From: Carboxylicivirga linearis
Lineage (GTDB): Bacteria > Bacteroidota > Bacteroidia > Bacteroidales > Marinilabiliaceae
Reading direction: 5' to 3'
DNA: 64,000 bases
Assembly (NCBI RefSeq): GCF_018271995.1
Contig: NZ_JAGUCO010000012.1
Location: 1-64,000 of the forward strand
Each line of letters opens with the position of its first letter. The first letter of the stretch is position 1. The notes beneath the pieces are model-generated. The model did no database searches. It was not told the DNA's origin and worked only from the letters and a program-made list of their open reading frames with translations. Shown one piece after another: positions 19,321 to 28,536 of the stretch. The translations under genes and the position numbers were made by a program.

Positions 19321-19352
19321 GTCAGGTGTCTGGTGGCACCTGGCTTTTTTAT
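19321..19352 (+). terminator. Terminator of the SPOR-protein gene
   Basis: Arms GTCAGGTGTC and GGCACCTGGC pair with G-U wobbles around TGGT, followed by TTTTTT. Confidence 0.8.
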
Positions 19353-19362
19353 TGCCTAAATA

Positions 19363-20469
19363 ATGCTGATAATTTTTCTCATTTTTACAGGATTAATTTT
19401 TTTTCTGTACCTCCTTCAAACAGAAAAATGGAGAAGAGTTTGGAAAAAAGAGCCTGTATTTATTACTGAAAATTTAGATCAACCACCTTTTATTTCTGTT
19501 GTGGTTGCTTATAAAGATGAACAAGATAACTTACCTAATTTGTTATCATCATTATCGCAGCAAATCTTTACAAACTGGGAATTAATTTTAGTTGATGATT
19601 ATTCAGAAGACGAAGGCTTGAATGTCTGTAAAGAACTGGTAAATCGTTTTCCTTTTAGTATTCGCTGTTTATCTAATTCATCAGGTCAAGGTAAAAAACA
19701 GGCTTTACAAGTCGGAGCTCAAATGGCAAAAGGTGAATTACTTGTGACAACAGATGCTGATTGTTCTTTTGAATCCAATTGGTTACAAACAATCGCTTCC
19801 TTTTACAAAAAACATAACTCAGATTTAATAATTGCACCTGTTCGCTTGAAGAATGATTCAGGTTTGTTGTCTGCTTTTCAGGCATACGAGTTTACAGCTT
19901 TACAAATTACAGGTGGTGCAGCTGCACTTAATCATTCCCCCATCATGTTGAATGGTGCTAATTTAGGCTGTAAGCGAGATTTATACTTGAATGCTGATTT
20001 AATGAATACAATTGCTTCTGGTGATGATATGTTTTTACTGGAATGGGCTAAAAAACAAGGAAAGAAAGTTCATTACCTGAAGTCACCAAAATCAATGGTT
20101 TATACACCTTCGGAATCGACCTATAGTGAAGTGCTCAGACAAAAATCGAGATGGGCTTTAAAAGCAAAATATTACTCTGATAAAAAAATACTGGTTACCG
20201 GAGCATTGGTATCATTACTTACATTAATGCAATTGGTGTTGTTAGTAACTGCTTTTTTTAATCCCTTTTCAGCCTTTGTTTTTGTTCTATTACTTGTTAG
20301 TAAATCAGTGATCGATTTTCGTCTGTTAAGGGAAGGAAGTTATTTGTTTGGCTTGATGCCTTGTTTACGACTGTTACTGTTTTTTCAATTACTCTACCCT
20401 TTTTATGTTTTAAGTGTATTTGTGTACCCACTTTTTGTTCCACTTACCTGGAAGGGTCGAAAGATTTAA
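19363..20469 (+). CDS. Membrane-bound family 2 glycosyltransferase
   Basis: 368 residues. An N-terminal membrane helix (2-18) is followed by a GT-A fold: FISVVVAYKDEQDNL (43-57), VDDYSEDEG (77-85), and the metal-binding DAD at 131-133. The acceptor-side GDDMFLLEWAKK and the QKSRW motif near residue 254 are typical of polysaccharide-type GT2 enzymes. Two or three membrane helices close the protein (about 276-365). It probably transfers a sugar from a nucleotide donor to a lipid or cell-surface glycan. It is isolated from other envelope glycan genes, so the product is unknown. It converges with and overlaps rmuC by four bases. Confidence 0.85.
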   Translation: MLIIFLIFTGLIFFLYLLQTEKWRRVWKKEPVFITENLDQPPFISVVVAYKDEQDNLPNLLSSLSQQIFTNWELILVDDYSEDEGLNVCKELVNRFPFSIRCLSNSSGQGKKQALQVGAQMAKGELLVTTDADCSFESNWLQTIASFYKKHNSDLIIAPVRLKNDSGLLSAFQAYEFTALQITGGAAALNHSPIMLNGANLGCKRDLYLNADLMNTIASGDDMFLLEWAKKQGKKVHYLKSPKSMVYTPSESTYSEVLRQKSRWALKAKYYSDKKILVTGALVSLLTLMQLVLLVTAFFNPFSAFVFVLLLVSKSVIDFRLLREGSYLFGLMPCLRLLLFFQLLYPFYVLSVFVYPLFVPLTWKGRKI

Positions 20470-21758
20470 CTTTCGTCTTTTTTGAGTTGCGAAGGTATTT
20501 GTTTGGTGTTTTTAGCACCTAATTCACGTATTTTTTCTGCCCGGCTAATAAGGTTTCCTTTTCCCGTACTAAGCTTATTCATGGCATTATCAAAATGACT
20601 TCCGGCTTGATCGATGGATTTACCAATCTTTTCTAAATCGGTAATAAAACCAACCAGTTTATCGTATAAATCACCACTTCTTTGTGCTATCTCCAATGCA
20701 TTTTTATTCTGGTTCTCCTGTTTCCAGATGGAGGCTATGGTACGAAGGGTTGCTAATAAGGTAGATGGACTTACGGGTACAATTTTCTTCTCCCAGGCCG
20801 AAGAAAATAAATCATGATCGGCCTCAACAGCTGCTGCAAATGATGCTTCAACCGGTATAAACATCAAAACAAAATCAGGGGAGTTAAATGTTGATGAGGT
20901 GGCATATTTCTTTTCATGAAGTTCGTTGATGTGTTTGCGCACACTTAAAACATGTTCTTTTAGAGCGCTGTTTTTACTTTCTTCTGTCTCGGCGTTTACA
21001 TATCTCTCGTACGCGATTAACGATACTTTTGAGTCTATTATAATATGTTTTTCATCGGGAAGATGAACAATTACATCCGGACGAATGGTTCTACCATCAC
21101 TGTTTTTATCAACTACTTCTCTTTCGTATTCACTGCCCAATCGAAGACCTGATTGTTCTAAAACGCGTTCAAGAATTAATTCGCCCCAGTTTCCCATTTT
21201 CTTCACATCTCCTTTTAAGGCTTTGGTTAGGTTTCCGGCTTCAACACTAATTTTCTGATTCAGTTCATAAAGGCGTTTTACCTCTGCTTCCAGATTCAGC
21301 TTATCACGTAACTCTTTTTCGTATGTATCATTTACTTTTCGCTCAAACGATTCAATCTTTTCTTTAAAAGGTTGAAGAACCTCTGACAGACGTTTGTTTT
21401 GATCGAGGCTGATTTGATCTGCATTTTTATTTAATATGCGATTGGCAATATTTTCAAAATTTGTAGTTAAACGAACTTCAATTTCTTTCTTTTCCTTTCT
21501 TAATTCTTCTATTTGAGTTACCAAATGATTGTTCTCAACATCAATACCCGTTAAACGATTACTTAAATCTTCAGCTTGTAAACGATACTGTTCTACAGCT
21601 GTTTTCAATTGCTTGTTTTCGTCATTTAGCCTTTGATTATCATTTATCAGGTTAGTATTACTCATTTTTAGCTTATTGAGTTTAGCATTAAAAAGGAGGT
21701 ATGTTATTACACTACCAAGTAATAAACCGGCGATTGAGTAAAGCACTATTGGATCCAT
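20466..21758 (-). CDS. rmuC: DNA recombination protein RmuC
   Basis: 430 residues. An N-terminal membrane anchor (VLYSIAGLLLGSVITYLLF) is followed by a long coiled coil (about 25-170) and then the RmuC nuclease-like domain (GDVKKMGNWGELILERVLEQSGL, IIDSKVSLIAYERY, FVLMFIPVEASFAAA). In E. coli, rmuC loss raises inversion at short inverted repeats; the domain belongs to the PD-(D/E)xK superfamily. The DSK motif near residue 242 fits the catalytic core. It is transcribed opposite to the glycosyltransferase gene. Confidence 0.93.
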   Translation of the reverse strand: MDPIVLYSIAGLLLGSVITYLLFNAKLNKLKMSNTNLINDNQRLNDENKQLKTAVEQYRLQAEDLSNRLTGIDVENNHLVTQIEELRKEKKEIEVRLTTNFENIANRILNKNADQISLDQNKRLSEVLQPFKEKIESFERKVNDTYEKELRDKLNLEAEVKRLYELNQKISVEAGNLTKALKGDVKKMGNWGELILERVLEQSGLRLGSEYEREVVDKNSDGRTIRPDVIVHLPDEKHIIIDSKVSLIAYERYVNAETEESKNSALKEHVLSVRKHINELHEKKYATSSTFNSPDFVLMFIPVEASFAAAVEADHDLFSSAWEKKIVPVSPSTLLATLRTIASIWKQENQNKNALEIAQRSGDLYDKLVGFITDLEKIGKSIDQAGSHFDNAMNKLSTGKGNLISRAEKIRELGAKNTKQIPSQLKKDES

Positions 21759-21831
21759 CGTTTTAAATTAAATGATAAGCTAAAATAATAATTACTTATT
21801 ACCTGAGTTTGCCCCGAACTTTATTTGCAAT

Positions 21832-21855
21832 AAAAAAGCAGCCCGAAAGCTGCTT
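21832..21855 (-). terminator. Terminator of the KAS III gene
   Basis: Arms AAGCAGC (21836-21842) and GCTGCTT (21849-21855). On the minus strand the hairpin is followed by TTTTTTA. Confidence 0.75.
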
Positions 21856-21902
21856 CATTTATCTGTATTTCTGAATAATCAGATATTTGGTGTAATTTTT
21901 AT

Positions 21903-22991
21903 TTATGGCATTTTGTACATAAATGCGTTGATATTCATTCCTGCTCCAACCGATGTCATCATTACATAATCGCCACTATTTAATTCATGACCTTCCAGTT
22001 CTCCTTTAACAACTAAGTCAAGCAAAGTAGGAACTGTAGCCACACTGCTATTCCCCAATGTATTGATGGTCATTGGCATTACGCTCATGTCAACATCTTT
22101 ACGACCATATAAACGGAAAATGCGTTTTAAAATGGCTTCATCCATTTTAGCATTGGCCTGATGGATTAATATCTTTTTTACATCGGATAGTTGTAAACCG
22201 TTTTTATCCAGACATTCTTTCGCCAATTGTGGAACGTTGGTAAGGGCATAGTTGTAAACCCTTCTTCCTAACATCTTAAGATATTGATGATCGCCTTTCA
22301 GCTCGGGATTAAAAGGTTCATTCATTCTTAAAATATCAATATGTTCTTCAGTATCAGTTTGAGCCGCATGTTTTAAGATTCCGATGGGTTCTTCACTTTC
22401 GCGAGCTTCCAGTACCACAGCTCCTGCCCCGTCGGCAAAAATCATGGAGTCACGATCATGTGGTTCCATAGCCCGGCTTAAGGTATCGGCACCAATTACC
22501 AAGGCACTTTTTGCATCCCCTGATTTGATGTAGTAATTCGCCTGAATCATGGCTTGTGTCCATCCGGGACATCCGAACGTTATATCGTAAGCAATGGTTT
22601 TATTGTTTTTTATACCCAACTTCTTTTTTACTCTGGAAGCCAGTGTTGGCAAAATATCAGGGTACATCGATCCATTTTTCATGTCGCCCAGGTTGTGAGC
22701 CACAATTATATAATCCAGATTTTCAGGATCGAAACCGGCGCTTTCCAGAGCTTTTTGTGATGCGAAGACAGCCAAGTCGGAAGTGACATGATTGGTTTCG
22801 GCACAACGTCGTTGGACAATGTCGGTTATTTGTTGAAATTTTTGCACAATTTCTTCACCTGGGGTTTCTATAACTGTCCCATCTTCGTTATAAAAACGAT
22901 TATTGGCGAAATCAGCATTTTCCACAATGCGTGGAGGTATGTAGCTACCTGTTCCGGTAACCACGGCATAAGTACCTGCTTTCGGTTTCAT
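21903..22991 (-). CDS. 3-oxoacyl-ACP synthase III family protein
   Basis: 362 residues, a thiolase-fold condensing enzyme. The catalytic triad is visible: Cys141 in TFGCPGW, His277 in IHQAN and Asn314 in TLGNSS. It is longer than housekeeping FabH (about 320) because of an insertion after residue 28 (NNRFYNEDGTVIETPGEEIV). This suggests a specialised acyl substrate and not necessarily the initiating step of fatty acid synthesis, since a canonical FabH probably exists elsewhere in the genome. The neighbour upstream on the same strand is lpxH (gap 28 bases), so the two are probably cotranscribed and may serve lipid or envelope synthesis. Confidence 0.85.
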   Translation of the reverse strand: MKPKAGTYAVVTGTGSYIPPRIVENADFANNRFYNEDGTVIETPGEEIVQKFQQITDIVQRRCAETNHVTSDLAVFASQKALESAGFDPENLDYIIVAHNLGDMKNGSMYPDILPTLASRVKKKLGIKNNKTIAYDITFGCPGWTQAMIQANYYIKSGDAKSALVIGADTLSRAMEPHDRDSMIFADGAGAVVLEARESEEPIGILKHAAQTDTEEHIDILRMNEPFNPELKGDHQYLKMLGRRVYNYALTNVPQLAKECLDKNGLQLSDVKKILIHQANAKMDEAILKRIFRLYGRKDVDMSVMPMTINTLGNSSVATVPTLLDLVVKGELEGHELNSGDYVMMTSVGAGMNINAFMYKMP

Positions 22992-23019
22992 TACTATGTC
23001 TTTCTATATCAAACTAAAC

Positions 23020-23772
23020 TTAGCTATTGAAATATTTTAATTCCACACTATTATTTTCAATCACTGCATAACTGAAATGTTGTATCCAGTCTCCCAGAAA
23101 AATCAGCTGACTCTCCGGTCCCACACTGACCGTGCGAGCCACATGCCTGTGACCAAAAATAAAATAATCAATAGCTTGTTCCTTCAGCACATCTTTGGCA
23201 TAAAGAACTGAATATTCTTTATCATCGCCCAAATAATGGCTTCCGTATATTTTATTGTTCTTATCTCTACTTTTACCCGACCAAAAATCGGCCAAACCAA
23301 TACCAAAGTTAGGGTGAATCCAACTAAAAAGCCATTGGGCAAATTTGTTTGTGAAAACAGATTTTAAAAAATTGTAATGCTTATCGTAGTTTCCAAGTCC
23401 ATCGCCATGAGCTAAAAAGTACTTTTTGCCATAAATGGTTTTAACAACCGGTTCGCGATGAACGATTACCCCACATTCAGATGAAAGGTAATTAAAAACC
23501 CAGATATCGTGGTTGCCGGTAAAAAAATGAACAGGAATACCACTGTCGGTAATTTCAGAAAGTTTACCCAAAAAACGGGTAAATCCGCGAGGCACTACCT
23601 TTTTATATTCAAACCAAAAATCGAAGATATCGCCCATTAAATAAATTTCAGCAGCATCATTCTTTACAGAATCGAGCCAACTTACAAATCGGATTTCATG
23701 TTCGCGATGATTTTTTATACCCGGTGCACCTAAATGTACATCGGAGGCAAAATATATTTTCTTCGAATTCAA
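23020..23772 (-). CDS. lpxH: UDP-2,3-diacylglucosamine diphosphatase
   Basis: 250 residues, calcineurin-like metallophosphoesterase of lipid A synthesis. It cleaves UDP-2,3-diacylglucosamine to lipid X at the inner face of the membrane. Metal-binding motifs in order: SDVHLG (10-15), GDIFDFWFEY, TGNHDIWVF, LAHGDGLG and FGHRHVA. The FDFWFEYK segment is characteristic of LpxH and its Bacteroidota relatives. Upstream of the KAS III gene on the same strand. Confidence 0.88.
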   Translation of the reverse strand: MNSKKIYFASDVHLGAPGIKNHREHEIRFVSWLDSVKNDAAEIYLMGDIFDFWFEYKKVVPRGFTRFLGKLSEITDSGIPVHFFTGNHDIWVFNYLSSECGVIVHREPVVKTIYGKKYFLAHGDGLGNYDKHYNFLKSVFTNKFAQWLFSWIHPNFGIGLADFWSGKSRDKNNKIYGSHYLGDDKEYSVLYAKDVLKEQAIDYFIFGHRHVARTVSVGPESQLIFLGDWIQHFSYAVIENNSVELKYFNS

Positions 23773-23963
23773 GTGTTTATGTGTTTTCTTTGCCTTAATG
23801 GCCCTATTTAACGGACAAATATATCAGAAAATACCTGTTTCGACCAAATGTATTCTTCTATCTGTTGATGTTGTGGTCTAATTTAACATTCTTCAATTTT
23901 TGAATAATAGAAACATATGTTCTAATAGTTTATATTATTCTTTTTTAATCTTAAAGAAAAGGC

Positions 23964-23994
23964 ACAAAAAAACCACCTTGTTGAAAGGTGGTTT
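23964..23994 (-). terminator. Terminator of the thioredoxin-fold lipoprotein pair
   Basis: Arms AAACCACCTT (23970-23979) and AAGGTGGTTT (23985-23994). On the minus strand a run of seven T follows. Confidence 0.85.
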
Positions 23995-24015
23995 GAAGAA
24001 TATATTTTGGTTTGC

Positions 24016-25179
24016 TTAATATATTTCAGCTAGTCTTTCGGAAAGTCGGTTGCCAAATAAATCTTTACCTACTATCTCGCCTTTAGCACTAATTAAATAG
24101 TTTGAAGGAAGTTGTTGAATATTATATAACCTTGCTGGATAAGAATCGGTATATCGTAAATCACTTACGTTAATCCAAGGTAATGCATCAGCTTCAATAG
24201 CATTTTCCCATAGTACTTTACTTCTGTCGAGCGATACTTGGTATATCTCAAATCCTTTATGATTATATTTTTTATAAATCTTTTTCAGGTTTTTGTTTTC
24301 ATTACGTGAGCTTTTATCCCATGAAGCCCAAAATGATAACAAGATGGTTTTCCCTTTCAAAGATGATAATTTAACGGTATCTCCTTGAGGTGTTTTTTCT
24401 TCAATATCGGGAAATCCACTCTTAGCTTCCTCCATTAATTTTTGGGTAAGCTCGTCTCGTTGTTGTTGTACTTGTACTCCTAAAATATAGTTGTATAAAT
24501 GTTTGGCTCTTTCTGAGTCGGGATAATGTATATCTAAACTGGTAGCCAGTGTTTTAAAATAAACCTGATCCGATTTATCCATTACATTCAATACCGGAGA
24601 GTTGTCGTTAAAACGTTGAAATAAGGCATAATACCCGGCAAATGAACTTGGATTTTCCATGATGAAGTCTCCAACAAATGTTTTATGGTCGGTTATTAAT
24701 TGACGATATTCTGTTTCTAAACGTTTTTTTCCTTCGGCATCATCTTCTTCAAGATCTTGAAACTCTTTTAGTATGCGGTCTATTTCGCTGTTGAGAATAC
24801 GCATACGTTTATTAAAAATTTGTATGTAAGCCGAACCAATTGAATTGGTTAAACGATAGGTTTCTTCCATATTACTTGCATTAGCCATTACCTCAATATG
24901 TTCGGTGGTATCGGCTAATAAAGTGATGTAATTCTGCTCGCTCATTTTTAGCAATAAGAAAGTTGGCTCATTCAGGCGTTCACCGGCAAATGAAAAATCA
25001 CCACTTTTCTTAAGTTTAACAGAATCTATTGTTGTTGTTTGGTTTAATTCCATCTTTTGCAAGTACAACATTTTACCTGCTCCATCTTCTATGTTTCCAC
25101 TGATCTTGAATTTATCACCCGTAGAACATGCACTAATCAATAGAATTATAAGTAAAGTAAATAAACTTTGCTTCATCAT
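24016..25179 (-). CDS. TlpA-like thioredoxin-fold lipoprotein lacking CxxC
   Basis: 387 residues from MMKQSLF, chosen because it places the lipobox (LLISACSTG) directly after the signal helix. The frame could extend 17 codons upstream but those would spoil the signal. An N-terminal DUF4369-like beta domain (about 22-120) is followed by a helical linker with a Glu/Asp-rich coil (about 135-160), then an AhpC/TSA-type thioredoxin domain (KTPQGDTVKLSSLKGKTILLSFWASWDKSSRNE). The place where active members have WCxPC reads WDKSS, so the redox cysteines are absent and thiol-disulfide exchange is unlikely. The rest of the fold, including the cis-Pro region (IQQLPSNYLI), is intact. It follows a similar gene with ~60 bases between. 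Role unknown. Confidence 0.82.
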   Translation of the reverse strand: MMKQSLFTLLIILLISACSTGDKFKISGNIEDGAGKMLYLQKMELNQTTTIDSVKLKKSGDFSFAGERLNEPTFLLLKMSEQNYITLLADTTEHIEVMANASNMEETYRLTNSIGSAYIQIFNKRMRILNSEIDRILKEFQDLEEDDAEGKKRLETEYRQLITDHKTFVGDFIMENPSSFAGYYALFQRFNDNSPVLNVMDKSDQVYFKTLATSLDIHYPDSERAKHLYNYILGVQVQQQRDELTQKLMEEAKSGFPDIEEKTPQGDTVKLSSLKGKTILLSFWASWDKSSRNENKNLKKIYKKYNHKGFEIYQVSLDRSKVLWENAIEADALPWINVSDLRYTDSYPARLYNIQQLPSNYLISAKGEIVGKDLFGNRLSERLAEIY

Positions 25180-25239
25180 TATTTTTAGGTTTAAACTTAT
25201 CAACCAATAAGGTGGTTTATATGTGCTCAAATATAGGAT

Positions 25240-26373
25240 TTATTTTTGTATTAGCTGATTCAAAGCTTTTGTTATGTCTGCCTTATCAGTACTCCGATCT
25301 ATAATTATTCCTTCTTTATTAACCAGTATAAAAGTAGGGATGTTAGTAATACCTAATCCTGCTAAAACCGGTGAGTTTTTACCTTTCAAATCACATAAAT
25401 GCCAAATTGGTAAATTATCTTCCTTAATAGCATTCTGCCATTTTTCTTTATTAGTATCGGTTGATATCAAACACAAATCAAGGCCTTTATAACGGTATGG
25501 ACGAGTCCATCGCATAAGTTCTTTCGTTATTTTGCGACTTTCTTTGGATTCAGAATTCCAAATCATGTAAAGAGTGTTTTTACCTTTAAAACGCGATAAA
25601 GCAATGGGTGCATCCCATGCATTTGGAATACTAATATCGGGTAATGATTTGCCTGGTAAAGTTACAGAAGTGTAATATACCCAACTTCTTAGTGAATCAA
25701 CACGATGAATAAAATTCTGAACCGGTTTGTAATTGGGGTTATAAGTTTGCAGATATTCGGCCACATCAAAGTATACATTAGCATCGTTGCTATAATCAAA
25801 TAAGTGATGATTACCTGCTTTTAATTGCACAAGTAACAATGGTAGTAAGGTGTTTTCGTTGTGATTAATAATCTGTTTTATTTTTTTTTGAGCGTTGTCT
25901 TTATGAGTCTCTACCAAAGCAAATACTGAATCTTTATGAAGGTTAAAAGCATTGCTTTCCAAAGAATCAGGAAATGAATTGCCTAAGGTTAAAATGGATT
26001 CGTTTAATTCTTCCGTTATTTCTTGTGCTTTCCAAAGTTCTTTTGTGGTACTGTTACCAAGTATTGTAAGTTTATTGTTTTCGTATTGTACTGAAACGGG
26101 CATTGTACCTTCGAGTAGAAGGGTGATTGCTTTCCCGTTATCTGTGCGTAATTGATAGATTCCAACCGGCACAGAGTCTGAGCGGAAAGCCCATGTAGTT
26201 GATTCCGGTTCTCTTTCGGCCTGATCAAAAAGTGTAAATTCCTGATCAAGATGGTAAAGTTCCACTTTTGTAAGATTTAATGAATCAGGGGTATAAATTA
26301 GGTAAGGTGTGCGTTTGGGCTTAGCACACGATACTATTAATACCACTAGTATGGTGTAAATCAAAACTTTCAT
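25240..26373 (-). CDS. Second thioredoxin-fold lipoprotein lacking CxxC
   Basis: 377 residues from MKVLIYTI, the start that places the lipobox Cys (VLIVSCAKP) properly. It has an N-terminal beta domain like DUF4369, a helical middle and a C-terminal thioredoxin-like domain (LPDISIPNAWDAPIALSRFKGKNTLYMIWNSESKES). The expected WCxPC site reads WNSES, again without cysteines, while the cis-Pro segment (ITNIPTFILV) is kept. It is the upstream partner of the 24016-25179 gene on the same strand, and the two proteins appear to be diverged duplicates. Probably anchored in the envelope. Their joint loss of redox cysteines suggests a scaffold or chaperone role; this is inference. Confidence 0.8.
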   Translation of the reverse strand: MKVLIYTILVVLIVSCAKPKRTPYLIYTPDSLNLTKVELYHLDQEFTLFDQAEREPESTTWAFRSDSVPVGIYQLRTDNGKAITLLLEGTMPVSVQYENNKLTILGNSTTKELWKAQEITEELNESILTLGNSFPDSLESNAFNLHKDSVFALVETHKDNAQKKIKQIINHNENTLLPLLLVQLKAGNHHLFDYSNDANVYFDVAEYLQTYNPNYKPVQNFIHRVDSLRSWVYYTSVTLPGKSLPDISIPNAWDAPIALSRFKGKNTLYMIWNSESKESRKITKELMRWTRPYRYKGLDLCLISTDTNKEKWQNAIKEDNLPIWHLCDLKGKNSPVLAGLGITNIPTFILVNKEGIIIDRSTDKADITKALNQLIQK

Positions 26374-26592
26374 TTGGATGTGTTTTTTAGCAAAAATATA
26401 AAAATGCATTGGATATGGAGCTTAATTGTTCTCATTACAATTTATTGAAATCCTACGATAATTCATTAACTTTCTGATTCGGATACTTAAAATTAGACTA
26501 TTCTATTGGCAGGGTTTTTGTTGAAAATGTGTCCCTGATATAGATTTTTAGTGTATTTTGGTCGATTGTTTTGGCTAATAAAATTCAATTTT

Positions 26593-28245
26593 ATGATTGA
26601 AAACGGATATCTAAGTCTGGTTGAAACCACACTTAAAGAAAATACTGCGCTTAATGCATTTAGTGATTTTCAAGGTGAAACAATAACCTACGGGCAAGTG
26701 GGTGAAAGAATTCTTGGAACACATCAGTTATTTAAAGAAATTGGAATACAAAAAGGTGATAAGGTTGCCTTAATTGGTCGGAATATGACTAGTTGGGGAG
26801 TTGTTTATATTGCTACTATTACCTATGGTGCTGTCATTGTTCCTATTCTACCTGATTTTAATTCGGCAGATATTCACCACATTGTAAATCATTCTGAATC
26901 GAAGGTTTTGTTTAGTACCGATCTATTGTTTGATAAACTGGATGAAACAAAAATGACGAAACTAAAGGGAATCATGTCGATTAACCGATGCGCATCATTG
27001 GTTGATAATATGAGTGGCATGTTCTCAAAAGCCGTTGATAAAGCAAAGGAATGGTTGAAGGGTGACGGATCTAATTTTGATGTTGAAAAACTTAATTTCC
27101 CTCAGATTGGAGCTGACGATTTAATGGTTTTATCTTATACCTCAGGTACCTCAGGTTTTTCAAAAGGGGTGTTGTTGCCTCATAGAAGCATATGGTCAAA
27201 CATTGTTTATGCACGCGAGCATTTAATATTAAAACCTGAAGAACGTGTTGTATCTTTCTTACCGCTTGCACATGCTTATGGCTGTTTGTTTGAATTCTTA
27301 TGGCCTTTTACGGTTGGGTGTCATATTACCTTTTTAACACGAACGCCATCACCACAGATAATAACACAAGCATTCCGCGAAGTGAAACCTCATATTATTT
27401 TATCGGTACCACTTATTCTTGAAAAGATATTTAAGAAAAGGGTGCAACCACAATTGGAGGAATTTAAGGTAAAAACATTGACCAAAATTCCGGTATTGAA
27501 TAAAGTGGTTTATTCTAAAATTAAAAATAAGCTGGTTGAGACCTTTGGTGGAGAATTCAGAGAAATGATTATTGGTGGAGCGGCTCTTAATAAAGACGTA
27601 GAGTTATTTTTACGCAAAATCGGTTTTCCGTTTACCATTGGGTATGGTATGACTGAGTGTGGACCGTTAATTAGTTACGCACCCTGGACTGAGTCAAAGA
27701 AATTTTCTGCCGGTCAGTTGGTTGATCGGATGGAGGTGAAAATAGATTCGCAGGATCCTTATAATATTGTGGGTGAGATATTAGTGAAAGGTGAAAACAC
27801 TTTATTAGGGTATTATAAGAACGAAGAAGCTACAAATGAGATTTTTGATGAAGAAGGTTGGTTACATACTGGTGACCTTGGAGTAATTGATGAGGATGAC
27901 TTCATATTTATCAAAGGACGTAGTAAAAATATGTTGCTGGGAGCTTCGGGCCAGAATATTTATCCTGAGGAAATTGAAGCCGTGATTAATTCAATGGAGT
28001 ATGTTCAGGAGTGCCTTGTTCGAGATTATGAGGGTAAACTGGAGGCTTTAATTTATCCCGATTATGAAGTAACAGATTCGGAAGGATTAAACAAAGCTCA
28101 AATAGAACAGAAACTTCAGAATATTAAAAAACAGGCAAATGAGTTGTTGCCGTCTTACATGAATATTCAGAAAGCAACTCTGTTTCCGGAGGAGTTTGAA
28201 AAAACACCTAAGAAAAGCATAAAACGATACAAGTATATTAAGTAG
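26593..28245 (+). CDS. Long-chain fatty acid-CoA ligase (AMP-forming)
   Basis: 550 residues from the ATG at 26593 (MIENGYLSLVE); an upstream GTG at 26551 is less convincing. It activates fatty acids through an acyl-adenylate and then forms the CoA thioester. The AMP-binding motif YTSGTSGFSKG lies at 182-192, GYGMTECGP is the second signature, GWLHTGDLG holds the ribose-binding Asp, and the C-terminal KGRSKNMLLGASGQNIYPEEIE is the hinge and mobile domain. It lacks an extra acyltransferase domain. A single-gene unit with its own terminator. Confidence 0.92.
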   Translation: MIENGYLSLVETTLKENTALNAFSDFQGETITYGQVGERILGTHQLFKEIGIQKGDKVALIGRNMTSWGVVYIATITYGAVIVPILPDFNSADIHHIVNHSESKVLFSTDLLFDKLDETKMTKLKGIMSINRCASLVDNMSGMFSKAVDKAKEWLKGDGSNFDVEKLNFPQIGADDLMVLSYTSGTSGFSKGVLLPHRSIWSNIVYAREHLILKPEERVVSFLPLAHAYGCLFEFLWPFTVGCHITFLTRTPSPQIITQAFREVKPHIILSVPLILEKIFKKRVQPQLEEFKVKTLTKIPVLNKVVYSKIKNKLVETFGGEFREMIIGGAALNKDVELFLRKIGFPFTIGYGMTECGPLISYAPWTESKKFSAGQLVDRMEVKIDSQDPYNIVGEILVKGENTLLGYYKNEEATNEIFDEEGWLHTGDLGVIDEDDFIFIKGRSKNMLLGASGQNIYPEEIEAVINSMEYVQECLVRDYEGKLEALIYPDYEVTDSEGLNKAQIEQKLQNIKKQANELLPSYMNIQKATLFPEEFEKTPKKSIKRYKYIK

Positions 28246-28250
28246 TAGAG

Positions 28251-28276
28251 AGCAGCGATTTATCGCTGCTTTTTTA
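28251..28276 (+). terminator. Terminator of the acyl-CoA ligase gene
   Basis: Stem AGCAGCGA (28251-28258)/TCGCTGCT (28263-28270) with a four-base loop, followed by a run of T. Confidence 0.85.
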
Positions 28277-28461
28277 TTTCTCAGCTATTGTTCACAAAGT
28301 AGATGTTTCTGTTATTATTACTTATCCTGTTACATTTTAAGCTATTAATATCAATTTGTTTAGTGTGTTTAAATGACACATTATTAATTGGTTGATTAAT
28401 AAATATGAGTGGTTAGGTTTATGTAAATGTATCATATTTAGGGGAATGTGATATTATTCTC

Positions 28462-28469
28462 TATTTTTG
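28462..28469 (+). promoter_or_regulatory. Bacteroidota -7 promoter box
   Basis: TATTTTTG fits TAnnTTTG. It lies 67 bases upstream of the response-regulator start. No clear -33 TTTG box is seen at the right spacing. Confidence 0.35.
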
Positions 28470-28536
28470 TGTCTTAATAGTATTTCAAGGGGTATAATTA
28501 TTTTCAAGTTGGGGAATTGAGAATTATTTAATTAAG

